DNA of 64,000 bases from Sphingomonas sp. LY54 (GCF_035594035.1 NZ_CP141588.1:806001-870000), one strand, 5' to 3'. Positions 25,496 through 34,105 are shown, counted from the stretch's first letter. A program made the numbers and translations. The notes: generated by a model from the letters alone, not told the origin.

Positions 25496-27118
25496 TTACT
25501 TCTCTACGTCGACGTCGACGTCGACCTCGATGTCCTCGAGCTCGCGTTTCAGCTCGATCTTCATCTCGCGCATGTCGCGTGCGCGCTCGGCGGCGTCGTG
25601 CTGGCGCTCGAGCGCGGCCTCGGCAAGCTCGCGGCGCATTTCCGCCAGTGAGGCCTGAAGCTCCTGCATCTGCTCAGGGCGCAGCGCCGGGAGCGTCGCG
25701 TGGACCGAGGCGAGTGTCGCGCGGCGGATCGCGTCGGTATCGACATGGACCATGCGCACGCGCGCATGGCGCACGGCCTCATGGGCCTGCGCGATCGCCC
25801 GGGCGTGGTCGGCCCGCGCGGCATGCTGCGCCTGGTCGATGATATGGGCGTGATCGACCCGTGCCGCCGCCTGCGCCTTTGCCACGGCCTCAGGGATGCG
25901 GGCTCGCTGCTCGGCCTCGATCGCGGGGGTCGCTGCCACTGCGTCGTGCGCCCGCGCGACCGCCTCGGCTGCCTTCGCTTCGATCCGCTTCAGCTCCGCT
26001 TCGCTCGGCATCGCCGCCTCGACATGGGCACGGACGCGCTTCTCGGTCCTGGCCATGATCGCCTTGACCTCCGGGTCGGCCGCTTCGGAGTCGTCGCAGA
26101 CGATCGAGCCGTCGCGCCGCGCCTTGTCGCCGCCGCCGCACTTGGCGCGCAGAGTGGCGATGTCTTTCTTGTCGATGATCGGCTCGACGCCGATCCGCGC
26201 GGGAACGACACGCGGCGCTTTGGCCTCGTCCTGCGCGGCGCCGGGGCTGCTCAGCAGCAGACCGCCTGCCCCGAGGACCGAGAGCGCGGCAACACCACCC
26301 ATGGTGCGGGCCCAGCCGCCGCGATGGCTCTTCATCATCTTCAGTCTCCGTTTCAGGAAGGCGGCGTGATTGAGCGGGCAGGCCGCGATCAGGCCGGGCT
26401 GGCTCGCGGACTTGACGACCGCGCAGGCATAATCGTGGCGCTGCTCGGGCGCCCGGCGCGTGACGGCCGCGTCGCAGGACAATTCCTGATCGGCGCGGAA
26501 GGCGCGGAAGGCGAAATGGGCGATCGGGTTGAACCAGTTGAGCGCCAGGATCGCCAGCGCGGCGAGGTTCCAGAACAGGTCGAAGCGGCGATGGTGGACC
26601 AGCTCATGCTCGAGCGCGAGGCGCTGCTCGGAGGCGCTGTAGCGGGTCGCGAAATCCACCGGCACGACGATGCGCCGGTTGAGGAAGCCGACCGCAACCG
26701 GGCCGTCGACCGCGTCGCTCTCGACCACGCGCAAGCCGCCGAACCGCTCGGGCTGGGCGGACCGTGCCTCGGGACCGAGATGGAGCATGAAGGCGCTGTA
26801 GGTCGATTGCTGCCAGATCGCGAAGATGGTCGCGCCGCCCGCCCAGAGAGCGAGCAACAGCCACAGCCAGTCGCCCGATCCGCCGGCGGCGGGCGCGGGC
26901 GCGGCGGCCATCGCGTCGATCGCCGGCAGCACGATGATCGCCGGCACGGCCACCGGCGCTTCGGGAAGCGGCGGCAGCACGAAGCGGAGCAAAGGCAGCA
27001 GCCACAGGGCATAGGCCCATTGCGCGCCGAAAAGTTCGGCGACCGGGCGGCGGACGGCAAGCACCAGCAGCATCAGCAGGCTGGCGCCGATGATGGTCTC
27101 GACCAGCCAGCCGATCAT
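25496..27118 (-). CDS. M56 metallopeptidase, BlaR1-like, with long His/Ala tail
   Basis: A 540-residue membrane protein. The first 290 residues are a BlaR1/MecR1-type domain: membrane spans near 1-22, 34-50 and 85-103, the zinc protease motif HELVHH near residue 169, and NWFNPIAHFAFRAFRADQELSCDAAV. After a further span (GGVAALSVLGAGGLLLSS) comes a 230-residue periplasmic tail rich in Ala, His and Arg, with repeats such as DHAHIIDQAQHAARADHAR, ending in alternating Val-Asp. There is no penicillin-binding domain. The ATG overlaps the blaI stop by 4 bases. It likely cleaves the BlaI repressor. Confidence 0.88.
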   Translation of the reverse strand: MIGWLVETIIGASLLMLLVLAVRRPVAELFGAQWAYALWLLPLLRFVLPPLPEAPVAVPAIIVLPAIDAMAAAPAPAAGGSGDWLWLLLALWAGGATIFAIWQQSTYSAFMLHLGPEARSAQPERFGGLRVVESDAVDGPVAVGFLNRRIVVPVDFATRYSASEQRLALEHELVHHRRFDLFWNLAALAILALNWFNPIAHFAFRAFRADQELSCDAAVTRRAPEQRHDYACAVVKSASQPGLIAACPLNHAAFLKRRLKMMKSHRGGWARTMGGVAALSVLGAGGLLLSSPGAAQDEAKAPRVVPARIGVEPIIDKKDIATLRAKCGGGDKARRDGSIVCDDSEAADPEVKAIMARTEKRVRAHVEAAMPSEAELKRIEAKAAEAVARAHDAVAATPAIEAEQRARIPEAVAKAQAAARVDHAHIIDQAQHAARADHARAIAQAHEAVRHARVRMVHVDTDAIRRATLASVHATLPALRPEQMQELQASLAEMRRELAEAALERQHDAAERARDMREMKIELKRELEDIEVDVDVDVEK

Positions 27119-27483
27119 GATTTGAGCGCCTTCAGCAGAGCCTCGATCTCTGCGATGTCCTGGGGCGTGAGCTCATCCTGTTCGGCCAGATGCGCGACCA
27201 GCGGTGTCACCCGCCCGCCGAACATGCGGTCGAGCAATTTGCGCGATTCGCGGGCGACGAAATCGTCGCGGGCGATGGCCGGCTTGTAGAGGTAGCGGCG
27301 GCCGTCCTCCTCGTGGACCAAAGCGCCCTTGGCGAGCAGCCGCGACAGCATCGTCTTGACGGTGCGGACGCTCCAGCCGCGGGCCGGATCGATCCGCTCG
27401 GCAACGTCCGCGGCGGCCAGCGGCGCCTCGTCCCAGAGCACCTCCATCACCGCATGTTCGGCATCGGAAATACGCTCGCTCAT
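27115..27483 (-). CDS. BlaI/MecI/CopY-family repressor
   Basis: A 122-residue winged-helix repressor. ISDAEHAVMEVLWDEAPLAAADV and WSVRTVKTMLSRLLAKGALVHEEDGRRYLYKP are the family's DNA-binding and wing segments; the C-terminal helices give the dimer. Such repressors are inactivated when a BlaR1-type protease is triggered. It is sandwiched between two BlaR1-like genes on the same strand, and a TACA-N2-TGTA operator lies 17 bases before its start. No beta-lactamase gene is near. Confidence 0.92.
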   Translation of the reverse strand: MSERISDAEHAVMEVLWDEAPLAAADVAERIDPARGWSVRTVKTMLSRLLAKGALVHEEDGRRYLYKPAIARDDFVARESRKLLDRMFGGRVTPLVAHLAEQDELTPQDIAEIEALLKALKS

Positions 27484-27499
27484 TGCCTTACCCTCATCG

Positions 27500-27513
27500 A
27501 TTACAGATGTAGT
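27500..27513 (-). promoter_or_regulatory. BlaI-type operator upstream of blaI
   Basis: ACTACATCTGTAAT (read on the minus strand) contains the dyad TACATCTGTA, the consensus half-sites of BlaI/MecI operators. It overlaps the stop codon of the upstream M56 gene and precedes the repressor gene, implying autoregulation from an internal promoter. The identical 14 bases occur at 28638-28651. Confidence 0.8.
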
Positions 27514-28604
27514 CTATCAGCTTTCCGGGCGCGCACCAAGGGCGTCCCGCGCAGGGTCGCTATCTCGGCGTCGACCGCGGCTAGCTCCTCGGCGCGACAT
27601 TCGCGGGTTCGCGCCTCGTGGGCGGAAAGGGCCGCGCGCTCCGTCTCCAGCACGGCGAGATGGACGTCCGCGGCTTCGGTCGCCGCATCCTCGCCCGGCG
27701 CCGCATAGATGGGCGCGGTGAGGATCAGCCCGATCAACAGGACGAGGGTGACGCAGGCGGCGCCGCCCAGCGTGCGTCCCCGCCCCTTGCGATGCTCGTG
27801 CAGCATCTTGAGCCGCCGCTTCAGTTGATCGGCGGAATACATCGGGCAGGTCGCGACCTGGCCCGGCCGCGTGCCCGATTTGACCAATGCGCGCGCATAT
27901 TCGTGGCGCATTCCCGGCGAGCGGCAGGAGACGGCGGCGTCACAGGCCAGTTCCTGGTCGATGCGGAAGGCGCGGAAGGCGAAATGCGCGATCGGATTGA
28001 ACCAGTTCAGCGCCAGCGCCGCCAGCGCCGCGGCATTCCACCACAGGTCCAGCCGGCGGTGATGGATCAGTTCATGCTCCAATGCGAGCGCGCGCTCGGC
28101 CGGGCTGTAGCGATAGGCAAAGAGCGGCGGCACGACGATGCGGCGGTCGAGCAGTCCGATCGCGATCGGACCGTCGACGGCCTCGCTTTCGATCACGGGA
28201 ATGCCCTCGCACGGCACGCCGGCCGGGCGCTGGCCGGCGCGGAGTTCGCGCAGGAACGCGCGATAGCCGACGATCTGGTAGAGAATGAAGGCGGCCGCGC
28301 CCCCACCCCACAAAGCGAGCAGCAAGGGCCCCCACAGCCCCAGCCCGCCTCCCGTCGGCAGGGGCACGACCGCTTCCGTCGCCAGCGCCGGGATGAAAAA
28401 AGCGGGAGACGGAAGCGTGATGATGCCGCCGATCGAGGGCAAAGGCGGCAGGATGAGGCGGAGGGCCGGCAGCAGCCACAGGGCATAGGCCCACTGGGCG
28501 CCGAACTGGTTGGCCACGGGGCGCCGCACCAGCAGCACGAGGAGCAGCAACAGGGTGAACGCGAACAGCGTTTCGAAACCCCAGGCGATGAAGCGTTCGC
28601 TCAT
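27501..28604 (-). CDS. M56 metallopeptidase, BlaR1-like, short form
   Basis: A 367-residue membrane protease closely similar to the product of 25496-27118 (shared FGAQWAYALWLLP, NWFNPIAHFAFRAFR). The zinc motif HELIHH is near residue 174, with DQELACDAAVS supplying the third ligand region. A last span (CVTLVLLIGLILTAPIYA) leads to a short periplasmic tail of about 60 residues with a coiled-coil look. There is no beta-lactam sensor domain. A BlaI-type operator lies 34 bases before the start. Together with blaI and the longer M56 gene it forms a three-gene unit. Confidence 0.88.
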   Translation of the reverse strand: MSERFIAWGFETLFAFTLLLLLVLLVRRPVANQFGAQWAYALWLLPALRLILPPLPSIGGIITLPSPAFFIPALATEAVVPLPTGGGLGLWGPLLLALWGGGAAAFILYQIVGYRAFLRELRAGQRPAGVPCEGIPVIESEAVDGPIAIGLLDRRIVVPPLFAYRYSPAERALALEHELIHHRRLDLWWNAAALAALALNWFNPIAHFAFRAFRIDQELACDAAVSCRSPGMRHEYARALVKSGTRPGQVATCPMYSADQLKRRLKMLHEHRKGRGRTLGGAACVTLVLLIGLILTAPIYAAPGEDAATEAADVHLAVLETERAALSAHEARTRECRAEELAAVDAEIATLRGTPLVRARKADRLHL

Positions 28605-28637
28605 CTCGACCTCCCGAACCGTGTTTCCGGCCTTATG

Positions 28638-28651
28638 ATTACAGATGTAGT
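28638..28651 (-). promoter_or_regulatory. BlaI-type operator upstream of the M56 operon
   Basis: An exact copy of the 14-base operator at 27500-27513 (TACA-N2-TGTA dyad), 34 bases before the ATG of the short M56 gene. A repressor bound here would cover the likely promoter. Confidence 0.8.
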
Positions 28652-28886
28652 CGAACGCCTGAACGGCTGCTGAACGTCTTGTTTAGGTTGCTGTGTCGGA
28701 GGATTTTACAAAGCGGGGCTATGGTTAATCCGCCTTCACCATCGAAAGCCCCGGAAATTTGCGGCTTGCACGGACTGGCACGCGGCTTGTATCTCTATCG
28801 GTGTCCACACAGTTCCACCGACAAAGGGGCGGGCTGGCGCTTTCTGGTCGCGCCGCCCGCCCCGCTGATTTTCGGAAGGAACCGTC

Positions 28887-28906
28887 GTCCCGGCGCAGAC
28901 CGGGAC
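28887..28906. repeat. REP-like palindrome
   Basis: A 7-bp stem in the context CGTCGTCCCGGCGCAGACCG; a near copy, CGTCATCCCGGCGCAGGCCG, is found after nusG at 50164-50183. Dispersed elements of this kind are common between genes in alphaproteobacteria. Confidence 0.5.
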
Positions 28907-28955
28907 CTCAGGAAAAGCTGGTCAGATTCGATCTTAAGCGCGCTGCCGTCCTGAG

Positions 28956-28975
28956 ATGCCGGCCTTCGCCGGCAT
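28956..28975. repeat. Palindrome after the glutaredoxin gene
   Basis: A perfect 8-bp stem with the loop CTTC, 6 bases past the stop of the minus-strand glutaredoxin gene. It may be a dispersed repeat used as a transcript end. Confidence 0.5.
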
Positions 28976-28980
28976 AACGC

Positions 28981-29313
28981 TTACGCTTCGGCCTTCGCGA
29001 CCTGCTGGTCGTCCATCAATTGCTGCAGTTCGCCGGCCTCGAACATCTCCATCATGATGTCGGAGCCGCCGACGAACTCGCCCTTGACGTAGAGCTGGGG
29101 GATGGTCGGCCAGTCGGAATATTCCTTGATGCCCTGGCGGATCTCGGCGTCCTGCAAGACGTCGACCGTCTCGAAGGCGACGCCGAGATGGTCGAGGATC
29201 GCGATCGCGCGGCTGGAGAAGCCGCATTGCGGGAAGAGCGCGGTGCCCTTCATGAACAGGACGACGTCCTTGGATTTGACGATCTCGTCGATGCGGGCGT
29301 TGGTATCGGACAT
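28981..29313 (-). CDS. grxD: Monothiol glutaredoxin, Grx4 family
   Basis: A 110-residue protein with the active-site motif CGFS in [11 protein letters not shown], preceded by VVLFMKGT and followed by [20 protein letters not shown], which hold glutathione and a shared [2Fe-2S] cluster. Grx4 proteins carry iron-sulfur clusters and form complexes with BolA. The adjacent upstream gene encodes BolA, 12 bases away on the same strand, which strongly supports that partnership. Confidence 0.95.
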   Translation of the reverse strand: MSDTNARIDEIVKSKDVVLFMKGTALFPQCGFSSRAIAILDHLGVAFETVDVLQDAEIRQGIKEYSDWPTIPQLYVKGEFVGGSDIMMEMFEAGELQQLMDDQQVAKAEA

Positions 29314-29325
29314 TGAAGGGCTTCC

Positions 29326-29559
29326 TTATTCGGGGACGGCGGTGGTGAGCTGGAGCGCGTGCAGCACTCCGCCCATCCGTCCGCCCAGCGCCTCGTAGAC
29401 GCGCTGGTGCTGCTTGACGCGCGGCATCCCCCTGAAACTTTCGGCCACCACCCGCGCGGAATAATGGTCGCCGTCGCCGGCAAGGTCGGTGATCTCTACA
29501 AGGGCATCGGGAATGCCCTGGCGGATCAAGGTCTCGATGTCCTCGGCGGCCATGGGCAT
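29326..29559 (-). CDS. BolA-family protein
   Basis: A 77-residue protein with the BolA core DALVEITDLAGDGDHYSARVVAESFRG and the conserved RVKQHQRVYEAL. There is a His in GDGDHYSA and another in KQHQRV, residues that take part in cluster binding with monothiol glutaredoxins. It sits directly before the Grx4 gene in one transcription unit with the DUF1476 gene, pointing to iron-sulfur or iron sensing. Confidence 0.93.
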   Translation of the reverse strand: MPMAAEDIETLIRQGIPDALVEITDLAGDGDHYSARVVAESFRGMPRVKQHQRVYEALGGRMGGVLHALQLTTAVPE

Positions 29560-29563
29560 GGGA

Positions 29564-29890
29564 TCAGCCCTTCGCCTCGATCATCTGGCGACGAGCTTCG
29601 ACGGTCTTGTGCTCGAGCGCCTCGCGGATGCGGGCCTCGTCGCATTCGACACCGGCCGAGGTGAGATCGCCCAGGATCTTGCGGATCACGTCCTCGTCGC
29701 CCGCTTCCTCGAAGTCGGCGCGCACGACGTCCTTGGCATAGGATTCCGACTCGACCTCGGTCAGGCCCATCAGATTGGCCGCCCAGGCGCCGAGCAGGCG
29801 ATTGCGGCGGGCGATGATCCGGAACTGCATTTCCTGATCGCGGGCATACAGGTTCTCGAATGCTTTCTCGCGGTCGTCGAACGTGGTCAT
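29564..29890 (-). CDS. DUF1476 protein (ATP synthase inhibitor zeta type)
   Basis: A 108-residue helical protein starting MTTFDDREKAFENLYARDQEMQF, the hallmark of DUF1476. In Paracoccus denitrificans the family member is the zeta subunit that inhibits ATP hydrolysis by the F1 motor through its N-terminal segment. The family is almost exclusive to alphaproteobacteria. The gene ends 4 bases before the BolA start. The inhibitory role is taken from the family, not shown here. Confidence 0.9.
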   Translation of the reverse strand: MTTFDDREKAFENLYARDQEMQFRIIARRNRLLGAWAANLMGLTEVESESYAKDVVRADFEEAGDEDVIRKILGDLTSAGVECDEARIREALEHKTVEARRQMIEAKG

Positions 29891-29955
29891 GTTTATCCTT
29901 TGCGTAGGTCTTCGGGTCTCAGATAGGCCGCGGGGGCGGCCGGTGCAACGGCGGG

Positions 29956-30954
29956 TCAGCCGACGGTCACCACCAGTTTTCCGATCGCCTTGCGCGCAGC
30001 CATATGGGCAATCGCCTCGCCGCCCTGCTCGAGCGGCCAGATACGGCTCACCTGCGGAGCGATCCTGCCCTCGTCCCACAGGCGGAAGAGCGTGCGGATG
30101 TGCGCCGCATTGGCCTGCGGATCGCACGCCGCGAACGCACCCCAGAACACGCCGCAGACGTCGCAGCTCTTGAGCAAAGTGAGGTTGAGCGGCAGCCTGG
30201 GGATGCCGGCGGGGAAGCCGACGACGAGGTAACGCCCCTCCCAGCCGATCGCGCGCAATGCCGACTCGGCATAATCGCCGCCGACCGGATCGTAGATCAC
30301 GTCCGCGCCTTCGGGTCCGACCGCGTCCTTGAACTGCTGCGCCAGCGCCTTGGACGCGTCCTTGTCGAACGGCCCGCGCGGATAGACGATCACGACGTCG
30401 GCCCCCGCCTTCCGCACGATCCCGGCTTTCTCCTCGGACGAAACGGCGCCGACGACGCGCGCGCCGAACGCCTTGCCGAGTTCGACCGCCGCCAGCCCGA
30501 CACCACCCGCCGCGCCGAGCACGAGCAGGGTCTGCCCCGGTTCGAGCCGGCCGCGGTCGAGCAAAGCATGGATCGAGGTCGCATATGTCAGGATCAGGGC
30601 CGAGCCGTCCTCGAAACTGCGGCCCTCGGGCAGCGGCAGCGCCATCCGCGCGTCGACCAGCACCTTCTCGGCCAGCCCGCCATGGCCGACCATCGCCATC
30701 ACCCGGTCGCCGACCATCCAGCCCTCGACGCCGTCGCCGAGCGCCTCCACAACGCCGGCAATCTCGCCGCCCGGCGCGAACGGTCGCGGCGGTTTGAACT
30801 GATATTTGTCCTCGATGATCAGCACGTCGGGATAGTTGATCGCGCAGGCCCTTACGCCCACCAGCAGCTGGCCCTTGCCCGGCGCCGGATCGGGAACGTC
30901 GCTCAGCGCCAGCGTCTCGGGCCCGCCTGGCGCGGTCGAGAGCAGCGCCTTCAC
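29956..30954 (-). CDS. Zinc-free quinone oxidoreductase (MDR superfamily)
   Basis: A 332-residue NADPH-dependent enzyme. The catalytic GroES-like half has RACAINYPDVLIIEDKYQ and PGGEIAGVVEALGDGV; the Rossmann half has LVLGAAGGVGLAAVELGKAFG near residue 148. The zinc ligands of alcohol dehydrogenases are missing, as in quinone reductases (QOR). It probably reduces quinones or enones in the cytoplasm. The stop region overlaps nothing; upstream, the MBL gene ends 4 bases inside this gene's start. Confidence 0.88.
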   Translation of the reverse strand: MKALLSTAPGGPETLALSDVPDPAPGKGQLLVGVRACAINYPDVLIIEDKYQFKPPRPFAPGGEIAGVVEALGDGVEGWMVGDRVMAMVGHGGLAEKVLVDARMALPLPEGRSFEDGSALILTYATSIHALLDRGRLEPGQTLLVLGAAGGVGLAAVELGKAFGARVVGAVSSEEKAGIVRKAGADVVIVYPRGPFDKDASKALAQQFKDAVGPEGADVIYDPVGGDYAESALRAIGWEGRYLVVGFPAGIPRLPLNLTLLKSCDVCGVFWGAFAACDPQANAAHIRTLFRLWDEGRIAPQVSRIWPLEQGGEAIAHMAARKAIGKLVVTVG

Positions 30955-31769
30955 TGCGCGGCCTGCGGGAAAGCGGGCAGCTTGGCGATGTCGCCCGGCT
31001 CGTGCTGGATGATCACCTTGGCGTTGAGGTTCCGTGCCAGCTTCTCGAACCGGTCGTGCGAGGCCAAAGTGTCAGCGCGGTTGACGTTGAAGCTCGGCAC
31101 GCCGCCGACCGCGCGGTTCTCGGTGAAGTGAAATTGATCGCCCGAGATCAGGACGGGTCCGCTCGCCAGCCGGACGAGAAGCGCCTGATGGCCTTCGGTG
31201 TGGCCGGGCATCTCCAGGATCGTGACCCGCCCGTCGCCGAATACGTCCTTGTCGCGCTCGAGCGGCTCGACCTTGCCGCCGCCCTTCAGCCAATGCTCGA
31301 ACCGCGGCGCGGCCGGCGGCCAGACCTTGATCACCTCCCAGTCGCCCTTGCCGGCGAGCAGGGTCGCGCCCGGAAAATCGGCGACCTGGCCGGTATGGTC
31401 GTAATGATAATGGCTGAGGCCGACATAGGTCACGTCCTCCGGCCGGACGCCGATCCGCGCGAGCTGGGCGACGAGCTTCTCCTTGAGCAGGGCGCCGTCC
31501 TTATCCTTCGGCTTGCCGGCGAGCGCGCCATCGACGCCCGTGTCCCACAGCAGCAGGCGATCGCCGTTGCGGACGAGATAGCAGCTCGCCGCCAGCGTCT
31601 TCTTCTGGCCCGCATAGAGGCCGGTATCGGAGAAGACGCCGAGATCGCCGATGTCGATCGTCCCGCAATCGAGCCGGTACAGCGAAAGCGGCGCGGGCGG
31701 CGCCGGGGGCGCCTGCATTCCGGCCAGTGTCACGAACGCCGCGGCCGCCATCGTCACGCGCTCCAGCAT
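30951..31769 (-). CDS. MBL-fold hydrolase, AHL-lactonase-like, exported
   Basis: A 272-residue protein with a signal peptide in the first 20 residues. The metal site HYHYDHTG and later MPGHTEGHQALLV, LISGDQFHF and IIQHEPGDI match the N-acyl-homoserine lactonase family of metallo-beta-lactamase folds. Export to the periplasm is unlike classical AiiA, so the substrate may differ. The start at 31769 follows GGGGAGA by six bases; the upstream in-frame extension has no such site. It overlaps the quinone oxidoreductase gene by 4 bases. Confidence 0.83.
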   Translation of the reverse strand: MLERVTMAAAAFVTLAGMQAPPAPPAPLSLYRLDCGTIDIGDLGVFSDTGLYAGQKKTLAASCYLVRNGDRLLLWDTGVDGALAGKPKDKDGALLKEKLVAQLARIGVRPEDVTYVGLSHYHYDHTGQVADFPGATLLAGKGDWEVIKVWPPAAPRFEHWLKGGGKVEPLERDKDVFGDGRVTILEMPGHTEGHQALLVRLASGPVLISGDQFHFTENRAVGGVPSFNVNRADTLASHDRFEKLARNLNAKVIIQHEPGDIAKLPAFPQAAQ

Positions 31770-31780
31770 CGAATTCTCCC

Positions 31781-32065
31781 CTATGTCCTGATCGCTCCCA
31801 TCCGGTTTAGCACCTCGGTCGGGATCGCATAGTGGGCGATGACGCGGTCGCGGTCGCGTAGCCCGAGCAATTCGCGCTGGACGAGGAAGCCCCACACGAT
31901 CCGGGCGGCCTCGTCGACCAGGCGCTCGCGCTCTTCGCCCGCGGAATCGCGCAACGCGGCCAGTGCCGCCTCGACCCGGCGCCCGCCCCGGCCCAAGGCC
32001 GCCGCCTTCTCGCCGAGTATCTCATGCTCGATCGCCTCGTGCCGCGCTTCGCCGACCTTGCGCAT
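31781..32065 (-). CDS. Small helical protein, possibly DUF6665
   Basis: A 94-residue protein, mostly charged helices: EHEILGEKAAALGRGGRRVEAALAAL, then VWGFLVQRELLGLRDRDRVIAHYAIPTEVLNRMG. The pattern recalls small alphaproteobacterial proteins classed as DUF6665, but I am not certain of the name. Ribosome site GAGAGG lies four bases before the ATG. It precedes the AHL-lactonase-like gene by 11 bases. Function is unknown. Confidence 0.7.
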   Translation of the reverse strand: MRKVGEARHEAIEHEILGEKAAALGRGGRRVEAALAALRDSAGEERERLVDEAARIVWGFLVQRELLGLRDRDRVIAHYAIPTEVLNRMGAIRT

Positions 32066-32108
32066 GCTGCCTCTCCAGGGCGGGACTCGTCCCGCCCTCG
32101 AACGCCGT

Positions 32109-32744
32109 TCAGCTCAGATAGTTCGCCGTCGTCTTAGCGGCGACCTCGTCGGCGGTCACACCGGGTGCCAGCTCGACCAGCTTGAACGGGCTCTGATGGT
32201 CCGGGCGCTGGAAGACGCAGAGGTCGGTGACGATCATGTCGACGACGTTCTTGCCGGTCAGCGGCAGTGTGCAGGACGGGATGAACTTGGGATCGCCGCT
32301 CTTGGAATTGTGCTCCATCACGACGATGATCTTCTTGACGCCGGCGACGAGGTCCATCGCGCCGCCCATGCCCTTGATCATCTTGCCCGGGATCATCCAG
32401 TTGGCGATGTCGCCGTCCTGGCTGACCTCCATCGCGCCGAGCACGGTCAAATCGATATGGCCGCCGCGGATCATCGCGAAGCTGTCCGACGAGGAGAAAT
32501 AGCTCGACGAGGGCAGCTCGGAGATGGTCTGCTTGCCGGCGTTGATCAGGTCCGGATCCTCCTCGCCCTCATAAGGGAAAGGCCCGATGCCGAGCATGCC
32601 GTTCTCCGACTGCAAAGTCACGGTGATGCCCTGCGGGATATTGTTCGCCACAAGCGTCGGGATGCCGATGCCGAGGTTCACATAATAACCGTCGCGCAGT
32701 TCCTTCGCGGCGCGCGCGGCCATCTGGTTGCGGTCCCAGCCCAT
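32109..32744 (-). CDS. scoB: 3-oxoacid CoA-transferase, subunit B
   Basis: A 211-residue subunit carrying the catalytic glutamate in [12 protein letters not shown], followed by [27 protein letters not shown] and the end VTDLCVFQ. With subunit A it moves CoA from succinyl-CoA to 3-oxoacids such as acetoacetate. Its ATG overlaps the TAA of scoA by one base (TAATG), typical coupling of the pair. Confidence 0.94.
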   Translation of the reverse strand: MGWDRNQMAARAAKELRDGYYVNLGIGIPTLVANNIPQGITVTLQSENGMLGIGPFPYEGEEDPDLINAGKQTISELPSSSYFSSSDSFAMIRGGHIDLTVLGAMEVSQDGDIANWMIPGKMIKGMGGAMDLVAGVKKIIVVMEHNSKSGDPKFIPSCTLPLTGKNVVDMIVTDLCVFQRPDHQSPFKLVELAPGVTADEVAAKTTANYLS

Positions 32745-33451
32745 TATGCGGCCTCCCTCTGGCGGGTCGTTCGGAATTCGATCTTCTTGTCGTAGGGCGC
32801 GCCGAGGACGAGCCGCTTCACGTAGATCGACGGCAGATGAATCGAGTCCGGATCGAGGCTGCCGATAGGGACGATCTCCTCGACCTCGGCAACGCAGATC
32901 TTGCCCGAGGTCGCCGCCGGCTGATTGAAGTTGCGCGCGGTCTTGCGGAACACGAGGTTGCCCGCCTCGTCGGCCTTCCAGCCCTTCACGATGGAGAGGT
33001 CGGCGCGGATGCCGCGCTCGAGGATGTAGGTCTCCCCGTCGAACTCCTTATGCTCCTTGCCTTCGGCGACCTGCGTGCCGACGCCGGTCTTGGTGTAGAA
33101 GCCCGGAATGCCGGCGCCGCCGGCGCGCATCCGCTCGGCGAGCGTGCCCTGCGGGCAGAATTCGACTTCGAGCTCGCCGGCGAGGAATTGCCGCTCGAAC
33201 TCCTTGTTCTCGCCCACATAGGACGAGATCATCTTCTTGATCTGCCGGGTGCGGAGCAGCTTGCCGAGCCCCTCATTGTCGATGCCGGCATTGTTCGATG
33301 CAACGGTCAGGTCCTTGACGCCGCTCGCCTGGATGGCGTCGATCAGCCGCTCGGGGATCCCGCACAGGCCGAAGCCGCCGGCGCAGATCGTCATGCCGTC
33401 GAATAGCAAGCCTTCGAGCGCCGCTTGGGCGCTGGGATAGATTTTCTGCAT
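32744..33451 (-). CDS. scoA: 3-oxoacid CoA-transferase, subunit A
   Basis: A 235-residue subunit with the CoA-binding region [20 protein letters not shown] and [17 protein letters not shown], then [23 protein letters not shown]. Together with scoB it forms the SCOT heterodimer used in ketone body and branched-chain degradation. The gene is followed without a gap by scoB. Confidence 0.94.
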   Translation of the reverse strand: MQKIYPSAQAALEGLLFDGMTICAGGFGLCGIPERLIDAIQASGVKDLTVASNNAGIDNEGLGKLLRTRQIKKMISSYVGENKEFERQFLAGELEVEFCPQGTLAERMRAGGAGIPGFYTKTGVGTQVAEGKEHKEFDGETYILERGIRADLSIVKGWKADEAGNLVFRKTARNFNQPAATSGKICVAEVEEIVPIGSLDPDSIHLPSIYVKRLVLGAPYDKKIEFRTTRQREAA

Positions 33452-33576
33452 GCACCGCTCCTTGTCTGGAGCGGCGATAATCGCGACAGGCCGCCCGGGT
33501 CAAGCAAACCTGAATGAGGTTTCAACTTTGCGACGCCCTACGCAGGTCGAACCTTGGACGAGAAGAGACGCCCGCC

Positions 33577-33660
33577 CGTTCCCCCTGAGCCTGTCGAAGG
33601 GCCTCCCTATTCTTGTTCGAAGAAACAAAGAGGCTTCGACAGGCTCAGCCCGAACGGTGG
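33577..33660. repeat. Inverted CTGAGCCTGTCGAAG element
   Basis: CCTGAGCCTGTCGAAGG on the left (about 33584-33600) is matched by CTTCGACAGGCTCAG on the right (about 33634-33648), with CCGTT/AACGG outside. The interior has a second small dyad (TTCTTGTTCGAAGAAACAA). The same core recurs three times in tandem inside the gene at 52103-53071. Such elements are dispersed in sphingomonad genomes. Confidence 0.7.
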
Positions 33661-33676
33661 GTGCGTGGTGCGGGCG

Positions 33677-33979
33677 TCAGCCCTTGAGCTTCGCGAGAAT
33701 GCCCTGGAGCTGCATGGCGTTGGACATATCGCCCTCGACCTTCAGCTTGCCCATCATGAAGGCGGTCATGCCGTCGAGTTGGCCGGAAGCGAGCTGCTGC
33801 CAATCGTCCCAGGCGACCTTGATCGTGGTGTCGGCGGCGCCGTCATCCTCGGTGGCATTCTCGGCGACGCCGTCGAGCAGGATCGTGCCTTCGCTGCCGC
33901 CGAAATCGATCTTCACGCGCTTGCCGGGCAGCCAGGCTTTGTGCTCGTTCATCGCCGCGGCGAGTTCGCTCTTGGTCAT
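33677..33979 (-). CDS. SCP2 sterol-binding domain protein
   Basis: A 100-residue single-domain protein. The SCP2 pattern is seen in VKIDFGGSEGTILLDG, TTIKVAWDDWQQLASGQLDGMTAFMMGKLKVEGDM and AMQLQGIL. The fold has a hydrophobic tunnel for lipids or fatty acyl chains. A strong site AAAGGAG sits seven bases before the ATG at 33979; the in-frame TTG just before it is rejected. It stands alone, next to the CoA transferase genes. Confidence 0.9.
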   Translation of the reverse strand: MTKSELAAAMNEHKAWLPGKRVKIDFGGSEGTILLDGVAENATEDDGAADTTIKVAWDDWQQLASGQLDGMTAFMMGKLKVEGDMSNAMQLQGILAKLKG

Positions 33980-34105
33980 CAATCGCTCCTTTGGATATGC
34001 GCCGCCATCCGTACTTTACGTGAACGTCAAGTCAAGCCGTTCAGGTCCGGGAAAGCCGCGCGCCCATTCACTCGTGACGGACCAGCAACGAAGTGGGGGA
34101 TCGTG

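Larger units (their letters stand above)
28652..28980. other. Intergenic region with REP-like hairpins
   Basis: A 329-base gap. It holds two short palindromes: GTCCCGG-N6-CCGGGAC at 28887-28906 and ATGCCGGC-N4-GCCGGCAT at 28956-28975. The second lies just past the end of the minus-strand glutaredoxin gene and may act as its terminator. No gene is supported. Confidence 0.6.

Noticed and set aside
28679..28954. 91-codon plus-strand frame before the glutaredoxin gene
   Set aside because: It crosses a REP-like palindrome, has mixed composition and no ribosome site or family match.
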